64,000 nt of DNA from Liquidambar formosana (GCA_039720395.1 CM077832.1:20485607-20549606), one strand, 5' to 3'. Counted from the first letter of the stretch, positions 33,935 to 45,303 are shown. A program made the numbers and translations. The notes: generated by a model from the sequence alone, not told the origin.

Positions 33935-34376
33935 AAACTGAAAAGGACCCCGCTTGATCTGGGCCGTCATCACGAACTTTTCTTTTAGGGCCTCCACCAC
34001 CCCCTGCTACTACTAGAGCAGTATAGCAAACTAGATCCTTTTTGTACTGAACTGCATCAATTAATTTGTACCAATAAATTACAGAAATAAATAAAGGAAA
34101 TAGGGTATTGGGACATAATTGTGTCAACTAGCTTGACACCATTATTCAGGTCAAGCTCGCGGGTTGGTATATATGCTCATTACAAAATTTAATGAGTAAG
34201 TCTACTCTTACTTGGTTGTTCTACTCATTACAAAAGTTAAACCCGAACCACAGAAATAAAACACTAACTTGAAGTTAGAACACTATAAAAACAATGACAA
34301 TCATACCGACTCGAAATGTAAAAAGAAAAATACAAGGTCAAAGACCCCTTACTGGACATGTATCCGTATTTTCTTA
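33935..34376. other. Non-coding interval shared with block A
   Basis: It aligns with about 10040-10475. No gene, RNA or clear regulatory site is visible. Confidence 0.6.
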
Positions 34377-34641
34377 GAGCATCTCTAATGGGAGAGTTAT
34401 AGCGTGAGATAAAATTATAAATAGCTTTTACCTCTAAAAGACCTTCTCCAATGGGAGAGATGAATGGTGAGCTATTTTGCCATGTGAGAAATGGTAGTTG
34501 AAAAGAGAGAAAACTAAGTGAACTAAAAAATAGCTTTTATTGCATTTAACGGTCACTTTACTGTAGAGAGCTATATTTATACTTTTTGAACTAAAAATAA
34601 CTTTTAACTTATCAAAATAACTCTCGTCAATTTGAGATGCT
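34377..34641. mobile_element. Tourist-like MITE (block B copy)
   Basis: GAGCATCTCTAATGGG at the left and TTTGAGATGCT at the right are flanked by TTA (34374-34376 and 34642-34644). It is the partner of 10476-10742. Confidence 0.65.
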
Positions 34642-35146
34642 TTAGAGTTTATCTTTCAAAGAGCATTGTGCTAGCTTGACTTTCTATGAAATTTTTGAAA
34701 TTTTCCATAACAAAAGTGAGCCAATCATGATCCTTTCCTCGAAAGTAGTTCATGTCTATTTTGATGGTCTAACTTTAGACCAGCGAAAAGGACCCAAAAA
34801 GAAAAAGGGAAAAGAAAAAACAATATTGCATCTATGGTCATGTATTTCACTAAATCCCCAAATTTCATATCACGAAAAGTTTTTCAGACATCAAGGACTA
34901 TTAGGCTGACGTGGCCGGGCTTGATATGCTCAATGACGTATGCAATGACGGATGAAGGTGCTTACTTCCCCCTACCTGCAGTTAATTTAATCTTACCTAC
35001 TCACCTGTATTTTACTGCATTGCACGGTATACCCGTGTCCACAAAAACGTTGCGAAATTAATTACTTGCTCATGTACCATTGATGATATCTAAATTTATT
35101 TCAACTACAATTAATACAAACTTTAAGCATTATGATATAGTAAATT

Positions 35147-35397
35147 AACCTTGAGAGGTGAACCTCAATGGGTTAATCCAATGACAAATCGAGTCTTAAT
35201 AAATGTCTCAATAAGTGTAAGTTGAATGTTCAAAACCCCCCAAAAATGTTAATTCCCTTTGAAGCTACTCCCAATGCCCGAAGAACCTACTAATACTTAG
35301 TATGTATGTGTGTGGGACGGGAAAATTACACATACCCAAAGGATTAGTTGGTGTCAAAACCTCGAATACTCTTGTTGACCCAAAAAAAAAAAAAAAA
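35147..35397 (+). mobile_element. tRNA-derived SINE, older copy (block B)
   Basis: The 5' ACCTTGAGAGGTG and 3' CATACCCAAAGGATTAG regions match the family consensus seen at 24245. It ends in an A run near 35381-35397. It is the partner of 11299-11528. Confidence 0.6.
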
Positions 35398-35418
35398 AGG
35401 AGGAAAAAAAAACACCCA

Positions 35419-35630
35419 ACCTTGAAAGGTGGACTGAATAGTCCAAGTACCTCTTCCCAAGTATAAGATTTTGGGTTCAACTTTCACCACTTCCTCTCAA
35501 GACTACCCAAAAACTTATATCCTATAATTTTCTGTTACATGTGGGACAAGAGAACTGCATGTACTCAAGAGGATTAGTCGAGTGTGTAAACATCCCGATG
35601 AACCTCGTTTATATCCAAAAAGAAAATAGA
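35419..35630 (+). mobile_element. tRNA-derived SINE (block B)
   Basis: A-box-like GGTGGACTGAATAGTCC and B-box-like GGTTCAACTTTCACC are present, with an A-rich 3' end. It is the partner of 11530-11735. Confidence 0.7.
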
Positions 35631-35978
35631 AGAATAGAAAAGAAAGGATTACTATATAGTCAAGAACTGGTTGAGTCTATTCCTGTTCCGATTCGGCTAT
35701 TCCTATCCCGAGTTAAGGCTAGTGAGAAAGATAGGTCACGGGTATGGGGATTTTGCCTGGGAAATGTCATGTGTATGTATAATTTTATATGTAAACTTTG
35801 TACATGCAGGATCCGTGTAATTCATCCTTTTTCCCAAACTAACTTGATAGAGATATCAAAGGAGAACGAACAAAGCTAGCACTCGTATATAAAATGCCCC
35901 TTTGGTATATCCTATTTGGATCACTTGTGAGTATTTTTCCAGTAAACAATCTCAAGTACATTTCTTGTGATAGAAGCA

Positions 35979-36257
35979 ATGTCCATCGAAGCTCTGGCAA
36001 TGGCGGGCGCCGATTATATGGTATCCGGGATCGACCTTGAAGTCTGGGAGCGTGGTGGAATGGAGCAGCCACCACATCTTCTAGCTGAGGAGAATCCAAG
36101 CATTGTGATGGCTGTGGAAAAGGGTGCTGCTAATTTAAGGGTGAATGGGCAGCAGGTAAAAGAAAAGATGCGGAAGCAAATGGGCGAATTGTCCAAAGCT
36201 TTTATTTCGACCAATAAATCTGTATTTCAAAGTGAAATGAGAGATGTATTTAGCTAA
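35979..36257 (+). CDS. Small uncharacterised protein, SIEALAMAG family, member B (92 aa)
   Basis: It is the duplicate of the small ORF at 12101, with the same length, start and stop and about 96 percent identity by eye. It has the N-terminal SIEALAMAG motif, then DYMVSGIDLEVWER, QPPHLLAEE and a charged C-terminal helix-like segment KEKMRKQMGELSKAF. It lacks the ECG residues of member A and the EWG of member C at that position, so this copy has changed the most conserved part. No signal peptide, membrane segment or known domain is visible. The frame has survived while the flanks gained and lost bases, which favours but does not prove a protein product. Confidence 0.55.
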   Translation: MSIEALAMAGADYMVSGIDLEVWERGGMEQPPHLLAEENPSIVMAVEKGAANLRVNGQQVKEKMRKQMGELSKAFISTNKSVFQSEMRDVFS

Positions 36258-36267
36258 TTGATATATT

Positions 36268-36480
36268 GCCATGTTTGTTTGGTTAGAATGGAATCCAATT
36301 CATTCCAAACTAACATGTCTGGATGAGGTAATTAAATAGAAATGGAATCAAATAGTAGTAGTGAATTATAATGATGTTCATTCCGTAATGTTTATTTCAA
36401 TTTTATTTCATTTCAGACTATTTTGAGCATAAAATTATATTTCATTCCCACCCATTCCATTCCAACCAAACAAACATGGC
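36268..36480. mobile_element. MITE, GCCATGTTTGTTTGG family (block B)
   Basis: It has inverted ends GCCATGTTTGTTTGG and CCAAACAAACATGGC. It is 10 bases after the small ORF stop, at the same place as 12390-12641, and somewhat shorter. Confidence 0.75.
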
Positions 36481-37320
36481 CTGTATGTATTAGTTCTAAA
36501 TTTAAATGTGATATATGTTGGGGAAAAATAAAAGAGAAACTTTTTAGGAGAAGAACAATTCTCTATGCAAAGCTGAAGACAAAACTGATTTTAAGTTGGA
36601 TACCTATTGTTCTATTTCTAATCGAGGAAGAGAGAGTATGAAGGGTAGAGGTGTAAAGGGAGGAGTGAGTCTTTTATGTAACTGTGATATGGTCAGATGG
36701 TGTCACAAGTCAATAAGAATTAAGCAAAGTGGGATTATGGGATCAAAAAGTATATTGATAATATTACTTTGCTTGATTCTCATTGGTTTGTGACACCAAC
36801 TTGTCATAGTATAGTTACATGGAAGTTTTTCTCATAAAGAGTGATGGAGAGAGAAGGGTGGGCCATGCCAACCTAAAATCGAATCTAGGGAATTCAATCT
36901 GGTACAAACTAGACATGATTCAATCTGCTCAGACCTTGAAAACAATGCGGAGTTAAGATTTTTCTCTTGAGAGGCCGAGGTTTAAAGCAAATGACAAGAA
37001 CCTGGCTTGTTTGATTTGCAATATGTATAAATATATTTATAATATATGTATAAAAAATGAATAAAACTAACGATATATAATAATATAATATTTCCAAGTT
37101 TGTCGACATAATCAGTAAATTCATAAATTGAATGCACACAATTTGCTATTATTATTTTTCTAATACATTAAAAGTTTGTTGTACGATAAAGCATGTAGGT
37201 GGAGTCACTAGCTCCCATTATAATATGCATATTTCTCCAAATGACCCATGCAATACCCAAGAAATTAAAGCGAACTTGAATGGGGGGCCATGGCCCTGCC
37301 ACGCGACCACACACCCCCCC

Positions 37321-37359
<39 letters not shown>

Positions 37360-38400
37360 GACGCTTAGAATTGGATTGGTATAAGGATGTAGGGAAAACT
37401 ATTAATTCGATATTATATCATGCTTTTTTACTCGATCAGTAGCTGGCCAACTTTCATGTTGTATATGTGATGATATGGGATATAAGTACTGTGCATAGGT
37501 AGGATATTCGTAACATTGCTTTTTATATCTATAAGTAATTAAAAAGTGCTTGATCTGGTTTTTTATAAATTGTTTAGGGCATATATGAGATGCATGTATC
37601 TTTGTTAGTTTGATGATGACTAAACATTTTCGCTCTTATAGTATACGTTCTTCTCATGAGATCGCACATACGTTTCATTTCCTATATGAGAAGATGCACG
37701 CTTAATGGGAGATTGAGAGAGTTTCTTGAGTTAGCACACCCTACGTGAACAAGTGGGTACTGTCAAGTCGGATATGTGATCTATACTCGTGATTCGCTCA
37801 GATGCGGGAGGTGGATCTTATAAGTATTTCCTATTGAGTAGGTTTATTATTATGTGCGACACTAGTGCTATTAGCTAGGTTTAAGACTTATAATAGGAAA
37901 CTATATAAGTTGACTTTCTCTATATATTATGGTTGGCTTCTCTATGCATACCCTCTACCAATCTTTACCGTTACTCTCCCTTCTCTCTCTTGGAGACATG
38001 AATTCTTTGGTTCATTTATATAAAATAGCACGATGCCAAAAAATATGGCCTGGATTGTGTAAGGGGAGTAATTCAATATCATCAAATGAAAATGATCAGA
38101 CCATCTTAGAGGATCCCAATGGGATGCACGGTTGAGAGCAGTTACCATTACTGTAATCTATCCCAGACAGTTTTATACTCCATCATCTCCCTTTCATCTA
38201 AAAGGATGTTGGGAAAAAAATATTAAAAAACTTCACGACCTAGGATCCCCTGTTTTATTGCTGCTAGGAAGGATCTAGACACCTAAAAGAGAAAGAGTGA
38301 GGATATACATTTACCTTGAGATGTGGTGAAACTCTAGTAAAACCAATGAAAGAAATCTTAAATTAACCCACTTAGGTAACCTAGCCTTGTGTCCTGATGG
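36481..38400. other. Non-coding interval shared with block A
   Basis: It aligns with 12642-14198. No gene is seen. About 36880-37130 is not closely matched in A. An LTR-like stretch with TATATAAG near 37902 and a CT-rich segment matches 13690-13800, but its ends could not be defined. Confidence 0.5.
37323..37357. repeat. Run of 35 C
   Basis: It follows seven C and AA. The same place in block A (13139-13160) has only a short C-rich stretch. Such runs are prone to sequencing and assembly length errors, so the exact number is unsafe. Confidence 0.9.
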
Positions 38401-38598
38401 CAGGGGTGTTAGTGGTTTAGGTTAAAATTAAGAATCAAATTGAACCAAATCAAATCGATCGGTTTGGTTTGGTTTGGTTTGTTTTGATTTTTTTATAATA
38501 TAGTTTGGTTTTGATTTGATAAGAACAAAACCGAAATATAATGGTTTGATTTGAAATCTACCCTAAAACCGAACGAAACCAAACCACTAACACCCCTA
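38401..38598. mobile_element. hAT-like MITE, AGGGGTGTTAGTGG family (block B copy)
   Basis: Ends are CAGGGGTGTTAGTGG and CCACTAACACCCCTA, with a near-perfect 8-base TSD (CCTGATGG and CCTAATGG). The interior has TTTGGTTTGG and AACCGAA repeats, shared with 54901-55571. Confidence 0.8.
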
Positions 38599-38951
38599 CC
38601 TAATGGTATTTTCTTTGCACCCATTGTCAAAATTGTAAAACCCAAGTACCCTAAATGCAGACATTTTCATCGTTATGTCCTGAAAGTTATGAAATGACGC
38701 GAAAATCAAGGGCCTTGAATTCATAATCATGCGAAATTCACAGTTCTTATTGCCAAAAGTTTAGATTGTCACAATCCATCATTTGCCATGGAATGGAATT
38801 CAACTTTCAGAATTGCAATTTTTTCGCCTTTTTTTTAAAACTTTTTAGTTCTAATATATACTCGTAATAACTTTAGTTTTCGATGTCAGAGTTACTCTAG
38901 TTGATTTTGTTTTCTCACACCTACTTAAGTAGTTTCTATGCTTAATTTAAT

Positions 38952-39362
38952 TTTTATTTTTTTTCATTTTAAGTAATTTTCTAGCATAGTGGAAGTAAAA
39001 ATAAAGAAGAGTATTGTCTTGATCTTATAAAACTAGAACAAAGAAATTAAAAATAAAACCCATAAATTTTTATTAATAATTCTGAGCGAATGGCCAAAGG
39101 GCAAAGTATGCAACCTTATTTATAAAGTGCTAGAATGGAAACAACTAATAAAAGGAAACTATTAATAAGTATATAATTAAGCCTAGAAAGTACACAAGTA
39201 GAATCCATAAAAAGAATGTAGGACTATAGGAGTCAATTCTAACTTCAATTTGCCAATAACCCTCCAATCTAATGGCTTGTCCCATCCCAGTAAAGGTGTG
39301 GAGTTTGCGGAGGTTTTGGTTTTAACTCTACATGAGTGCGTGTATGGGTAAGAAATAGGGCG

Positions 39363-39395
<33 letters not shown>

Positions 39396-39805
39396 AACAT
39401 GGATTTTGAAATGACTGAATTTTAGATTTTAGAATTTATAACTGTCACATTTGTAAAATTCGTTGTTTGGTTGAACTATATGAAATTGGAATTTCTATAG
39501 AAGATTTTGCAATTTCTTTATTAAGTGGTTGAAATTTCTAAGCAGAATTTGATTACCCAAAATTCCTAATTAAAAGGTTTTGAGTAGAACTTTAGAAATT
39601 CCGACTTTATTTGGCTACACATGGAATTTGTTTTGTACGAATTTGAGAAGTTCAAATCTAAAAGCAAATTTTGCCTAAAAATTCTTTATCCAAACACATT
39701 CTTGCTAGCTTTCTACATGTTTCTGTTCTGTCATGGAATAGCTAGCATATCCGTCCCATTACTTTAGAAATGCCAAATTGCCAATCTGATACATTTCTAT
39801 CTTTA

Positions 39806-39854
<49 letters not shown>

Positions 39855-41077
39855 ATAAATAGCAGAATTATAATAATTATTAATTTTTTTCAAAATAAAA
39901 TTAAATAATGTCTAACTAGATCGATCAGTAACGACATATATGGGGTAGATAATCTGCACCCAACCAATTTCACGGTTCTTCTTGGGATTGTTCTAACCTT
40001 TTAAAAGGTCCTTTATAGTCACGGGGATTTTAAGATTGCAATATGCCACTATGCTGGTGAGTTCATGTAATATCCTCCCCACCTCCATTTTCTATCACAA
40101 AACAAGAAGCTGTTACAAAAATGTCAGAATAAGACGGTTATAATGGTTTTTCCAAGTCCTTATAGTTTACGCCTATTTTTAACTAATAATTATCATTTTT
40201 TAAATAAAAAAATCCCACCCATAACCCTCCACTTGATATCAGCAAATGGGTATGAATGTTTTTTCATAAACTAGAACCTAAAATCACTCAAATGAGTATC
40301 AATGTTTCTTCATAAGCTTGAAATTGAAATCACATCCTCACTTCAAATCACTTACTTAACAAGTGAGGTAAAAGTCATTCGACAATTATGCTATCGGCAA
40401 CTTGCAATTAACTTGATATAGATATCATTTATATGGCTTTCATTTTCAAATGAGTATCAATGCTTTGTTGTATATATATTCGGAAGTTCACACTATCAAT
40501 CTCAAGACTTGTTTGTCTGGTCAAAATTGAGGGAATCAAAATGGAATAAAAAGAAACTTAATTCAATGGGGAGCCACAGCAAGAAGAGAGTAGATGAAGG
40601 AGACTCACTCCACTCTAGTTCCCCTCATTCCAGCCAAACAAATGAGGGATCAAGGTTTTAAGGATTTACACTAGTCAGGTTGGAAAAGTTTTGAAATTCC
40701 TCAAGACTAATTTTATTTACATGAAGACCTTCCTATAAAAGAAAATACAGAGAAGCCACTGATTACCCTTTTTTTTTTTTTTTTTTTTCGAGATCAGCAA
40801 TACAAACAAGTTTATTAATATTTAAAATATGATTACAAGACCAAACCTCTTCTTAAGATACAATTCAGCACCCAACAAGATTAATCATAACACCACATAC
40901 AATTCCAGCAAAAATCCATCCTCAGCAAGAGGCTAAGGAAAGACTCAACTACTATACCACTGCACCCAGAAACTAAGCCAAAACGCCAAAAACAGACAAA
41001 ACAAAAATTATTAATTATACAGCATTATATGAAACGCACCTCTGACAGGCAAAGGTATCTCTCAAAGTGCAGCTTGG
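38952..41077. other. Gene-free interval between block B and the CYP71 genes
   Basis: No coding region is supported. It contains a run of 30 G (39365-39394), a long TA dinucleotide run (39811-39850) and a T run (about 40770-40788). 39400-39710 is AT-rich with recurring GGAATTT motifs and may be an old MITE, but no termini were defined. It provides the 3' flank of the first CYP71 gene. Confidence 0.55.
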
Positions 41078-43834
41078 TTACTCTTGCTCCTGCCAATTAT
41101 ATTTAATAGGCACAAGACAGAGAGGTGTCTTTTTATGGACAGTAATGCCACCTTCCTCTTCCATGCTGATATCTTCTCTTTTCATCCCACTAGGCAGTTC
41201 CCAATCAAAACAGTACAAAACGTTGGCCAATGTGAACTCCACCGTCGACACTCCAATGTTTAAAGCCGGGCACATCCTTTGGCCTGCCCCAAAAGGCACC
41301 AACTCGAAATTCTTCCCTCTAAAATCAATATTGTTATTTTCAAATCTCTCTGGGAAGAACTCTTCCGGGTTCTCCCAGCAACTAGGGTCTCTTCCCATCG
41401 CCCACGCGTTGATTAGGATCCTTGTTTTGGGGTAAATGTCGTAGCCGCCTTCGCTGCCACCAATCTTGAACTGGCGTATTGTCTCATGCGGGATTAGTAG
41501 CGGCGCTGGTGGGTGCATCCTCAGAGTTTCCTTCACCACCATTTTCAAGTATTTCAATTTTTCAACATCTTCTTGCATCACTTTTGGTTTCTTTCCAACA
41601 CAGCTCCTGATTTCAGCTTGTACTTTGTTCATCACTTGAGGGTTCTTGACGAGCTCAGACATTGCCCACACGATTGTGATCACGCTAGTGTCTACTCCAC
41701 CAAGAAATGTATTCTGAAAGATGAGATGTATTTTTGAGAAATACATTTAAAAAAAAAATTGTTAATAATTGTATAAATTACTTTCTAAGCACCAGATTTT
41801 CTTAAAATACAAAATCAAAATTATTAGAAATTTTATTTTAGACCTTTAAACAAAAGTACTTGCTTCAATGATCATATCCGAAGGGTGTCTGGCCCAATTG
41901 AGTCCAGTGTTCGAAGTGGGAAGTTGAAGCCTATTTATAGGCTTGAATGCTTCATGACACCCTAATAACAAATACTCCGTATAAAACTTGAACAATTAAC
42001 CCTAGCTCTTATAACAGCCTATGTGGACTAAAATCAAAAGGCACCAACTCGAAATTTAATTACTAATTAAAATAAAAAATAAAAACAAACAAACAAACTA
42101 AAACACTATATAGCCACACTTCAAAAAAAGGAAAAAAAAATGAAAAGAATAATAAATAATAGTACGGAATAATAATTTTCGATTGCCATAAATTCCTCAC
42201 TTCCCAAGAAATCCCATTCTTCTTAGTGGAATGGATAGGAACAATTGTGTCGTCATAACGTACAAATAGGGGCAAAGCGAAGAGTTTTTTTCAATGGAGG
42301 CATTGTACTAAGTGCCTGTTTGGGATAGCTTCAGAGTAGAATCAGAAGTAGAATCAAAAGTTAAATCAGAAGTTGAAACAGAATCAGGGGGAGGCAGCTT
42401 GAGCAAATTGGCCTCAAAATCTATTTTGGGCTTATAATCACTTTTCTCATTTTTTATCCAAACAAACTTAAAAGTGATTATGGGCCATCAAAAGAGATTT
42501 TGGGCCTCCCAGAATCTCATCCAAACAGGCACTAAGATTCTTTGAAGTATGAACTAAAAGCTTTAAGGAGTCTCTTTCTTTTCTTCAAAAAAATTACCTT
42601 TTGATAATCATTTCCAATGTAATACCAAAAAAATGATATTTTTTGTCAATTTATTACAAATTGACTGTTTATATGCTTCAAAATATTACCAAATTCCTAT
42701 TTTTTGTATTATACTTGGAAGTGATTATCAAATGATAATGTTTTCTTAAAAATTAAATATATAAAATAAAATAAAATAAAAAGGTTTTTTTTTAAGCCAA
42801 TGGCGTCACGTGCCCCCAAAGGCCTCCCGGCTTCCTGCCTGTGACTTGAGTCAGAGAACTTAGGTAAGAAAGATAAAATGCCACTACAGAGACAAATGGA
42901 AAGGGAATTTAGGGGAGACTTTTACCAGGAGAATTGCCTTGATATTTTCTTCAGTGAAACGGTGGTCACCCGTTTGTTCCTTCCATAATCTAACGAGCAC
43001 ATCAACGAGGTCTTCGGGGTCTGGTTTGTGCCTTGCGGGATCAAGATGCTCGTCCAGCACCATCTGCAAGTATCCATCAATGTCTCGAAAACTCTTATCG
43101 AGCCTTGAACGAATCCCCCTCAAAGCATCTACAATCCTCCCCACCAACGGAAAGAAATCCTCCGCGGAGAAACCATCCAACATCTTCATAGCTTCATCAA
43201 CAACATCTTGAAATTTCTTATTCTTAAACTGCTTTCCTCCATAACTCTTCCCAAAAGCCACCGCACCAACAATGCCATCCACCAGTTCAAATATGCATTC
43301 GTTCAAATTAACTAGAGCTGGAGTAGAAGCTAATGAAAGACTGCGAATCAAACGATTCACCTCTTCTTCCCTTGCATCCCGAAAAGACTGCACCCTCTTC
43401 GCGCTTGCGAGCTCAGAACCGAAAATCTTGCGCATGTTTCTCCAATAATTGCTGTAAGGCGAGAAGGCAACATCCAAGAAATTGTAAGTGAATTTCTTTG
43501 GGCCAGGAGAGTGAGGCCTACTGCAACAGTCAAGGTCATGGGTTTTCAATACTTCTTTTGCCATGTTGGCTGAGGAGATAACTAGGGTTGGGATGCTACC
43601 GAGCTGTAGTAGCATGATGGGGCCATATTTTTGGGAGAGTACCCATAAAGAGTGGTGATGCAATTTGCCTAGTTGGTGCAAATTGCCTATGATGGGTAGC
43701 CTTGGAGAGCTTGGAGGAAGCTTGGCTCCTTTTATTCGTTTCTTCTTTTGGTTTGAAAGGATGAGAATGATGAAAGAAACAAGTAATAATCCAAGCAGAT
43801 GAAGCCATTCTAGTGACAAGTGTGAGAGATGCAT
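41078..43834 (-). CDS. CYP71: Cytochrome P450 CYP71 family, gene 1 (intact, 514 aa)
   Basis: Exon 1 is 43834-42926 (303 codons); exon 2 is 41713-41078 (211 codons and stop). The phase 0 intron has GT/AG borders (CTG|GTAAAA, TTTCAG|AAT), at the standard CYP71 place before the I-helix. Seen in order: an N-terminal membrane anchor, a basic patch KKKR, the proline hinge PPSSPRLPIIGNLHQLG, GGVDTS (308-313, oxygen activation), ExxR at 365-368, PERF at 424-427 and the heme loop PFGAGQRMC with Cys at 451. Overall it most resembles the CYP71B-type subfamilies. Such enzymes are ER monooxygenases, some acting on aldoximes or nitriles; the substrate here is unknown. The start chosen is the ATG before HLSHLSLEWL. 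An upstream out-of-frame ATG at 43875-43877 could act as a uORF. Confidence 0.95.
42312..42532. mobile_element. Tourist-like MITE in the CYP71 gene 1 intron
   Basis: Inverted ends GTGCCTGTTTGGGAT and ATCCAAACAGGCAC are flanked by TAA (42309-42311 and 42533-42535), as for PIF/Harbinger MITEs. The interior has three near-repeats of AGAATCAGAAGTAGAATC type. Confidence 0.8.
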
Positions 43835-43897
43835 TACAATGGGTTTTTTTTTTTTTGGGTTTTGCAATTTGCATGGCCATAAGGGACAAGTGCCACC

Positions 43898-43904
43898 CTT
43901 TATA
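43898..43904 (-). promoter_or_regulatory. TATA box of CYP71 gene 1
   Basis: On the minus strand the sequence is CCCTATAAAGGG, 64-70 bases before the start codon, close for a TATA box and implying a leader of about 35-40 bases. Confidence 0.55.
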
Positions 43905-43939
43905 GGGTTTTATTTGGGCGACAGGTTATGATTTCATGA

Positions 43940-44200
43940 CACGTGTGACGTGTTCAAGCAGATGGGAACAGTTGGGATGCTTGTCATACGTGGCTTGCAC
44001 ATAAGATACACAACATCATCATGTGAACACGTGTGAGACTCGTGTATATTTTGTGTCCATCTAGGAGAGGAGCACGTGTGACGTGTTCATGCAGATGGGA
44101 ACAGTTGGGGTGCTTGTCATACGTGGCTTGCACATAGGATACACAACGTCATATGAACACGTGTGAGACTCATATTTTTTGTGTCCATCGAGGAGAGGAG
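43940..44200 (-). promoter_or_regulatory. Tandem duplicated G-box region upstream of CYP71 gene 1
   Basis: Two direct units (43940-44072 and 44073-44200, about 130 bases each) begin CACGTGTGACGTGTTCA and contain CAGATGGGAACAGTTGGG. Each has two CACGTG G-boxes, giving sites at 43940, 44028, 44073 and 44158, and a TACGTGG motif. The region lies about 100-370 bases upstream of the start codon. G-boxes are bound by bHLH (MYC) and bZIP factors; response to jasmonate or abscisic acid is inference. Confidence 0.8.
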
Positions 44201-44248
44201 CACGTATGTATTGCTACAAGACGAGAACTGTTAGTACCATTTCGGTTA

Positions 44249-45303
44249 TCTATTATATTATATATATACTAAAACGGAGGAAAGGAAACCCTTGTACCAC
44301 GTGTCCGTTTGTGAACAGTTAGGGAAAAATGTAAAATTACCTTTTAGTGATCATTGTTCAATCTAATGCTAAAAAAGGACAATAACTATCAACTTGCTAC
44401 AAATTACCTGTATACTTACGGCAAAAAAAACTATCAATTTTCTTTTTTATCATATTAAGTTTGGAAAGAATCACTAAAAAGTAATTTTCCCAAAAAGATA
44501 TGACTTTTGGAGAGATTACTTTTTAGTGATCAATTTCCAATTTAATGCCAAAGAAAGAATATTCTCTGCTAACTTACTACACATTGACTATATACATACT
44601 TCAAAAGGACTACTAATGTTTCATGTTCGGTATTAAGTTGAGAAGTGATCACCAAAAGGTAAATTGTCTAACTTTTCTATTTTTTGGTTTTCACTGCTCT
44701 TTTTCACGCGGTATAAATAGGTTGACGCTTGGTGTACACTGCATATCTTTTTGTTTTTATATGGGAAAATCGAAAAACCTATATTATACAATATTCAATC
44801 CAAACTTAGTAGACTATATCATATTTCTTCATTTTTTTTATGTCTATTCATCTCATTTCCCAAAAGTTAAACGTATAAAATTATAAATATTTATAATCAA
44901 AAAGGAAGACAAATAAAGGCAATAATGATTAAAAAAAAAAAACGTGACACATCGAAAAATGTATTAAAAAATTATAAAAATGCTTTAAAAACTATAAAAA
45001 TGTTTAAAAAATTGTGCAAATACACTTTTGTCAAACGAGGAGTATCTCAAACTGTTAGATCTAAACTAATTTCTATGAATCACAAATCATCTTCAATTCC
45101 ATACATTCGATAGTAGAGGAGCGAAGACACGAACTCAAGATTTATGATTTTGGAGCCGTGGTTCTTTACCATCTGAACTACTATGACGGCTGTGGTTCTA
45201 TCTCATATTATCTATCTTTGTCCCTTATATATATATAATTTATATTGTTCACAATATTTATATTTATAAACCTCACCCGTGCAACGCACGGGTTATAAAC
45301 TAG
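44249..45303 (+). mobile_element. Non-autonomous Helitron
   Basis: It begins TCTATTATATTATATA after A and ends with a 7-base-pair hairpin (CCCGTGC, loop AAC, GCACGGG, 45276-45292), then 7 bases and CTAG before T. These are the TC...CTRR termini, the 3' hairpin and the insertion between A and T that define Helitrons. It is 1055 bases with no Rep/helicase gene. It sits 48 bases beyond the duplicated G-box region. Confidence 0.85.
45115..45187 (-). other. tRNA-like remnant inside the Helitron
   Basis: On the minus strand, TAGTTCAGATGGTAAAGAAC gives a perfect D-arm-like stem (GTTC/GAAC) and an A-box match, and GAGTTCGTGTC is a weak B box at tRNA spacing. The anticodon and T stems do not pair well, so it is a degenerate tRNA-derived piece rather than a tRNA gene. 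Confidence 0.35.

Larger units (their letters stand above)
28073..38951. repeat. Segmental duplication, block B
   Basis: This is the direct partner of 4664-14950. It differs from A by a hAT element (32420-32980) and a Mutator-like element (33003-33934), both with intact TSDs and empty sites in A. It also has a longer C run at 37323. It lacks A's solo LTR, A's MITE at 14419 and the 430 bases at 8850. Confidence 0.9.

Noticed and set aside
41067..41737. Plus-strand frames over CYP71 gene 1 exon 2 (and similar over gene 2)
   Set aside because: They are antisense shadows of the P450 exons, which have all family motifs on the minus strand.
45115..45187. True tRNA gene on the minus strand
   Set aside because: The D-arm pairs, but the anticodon and T stems do not, and the B box is poor; called a tRNA-like remnant instead.
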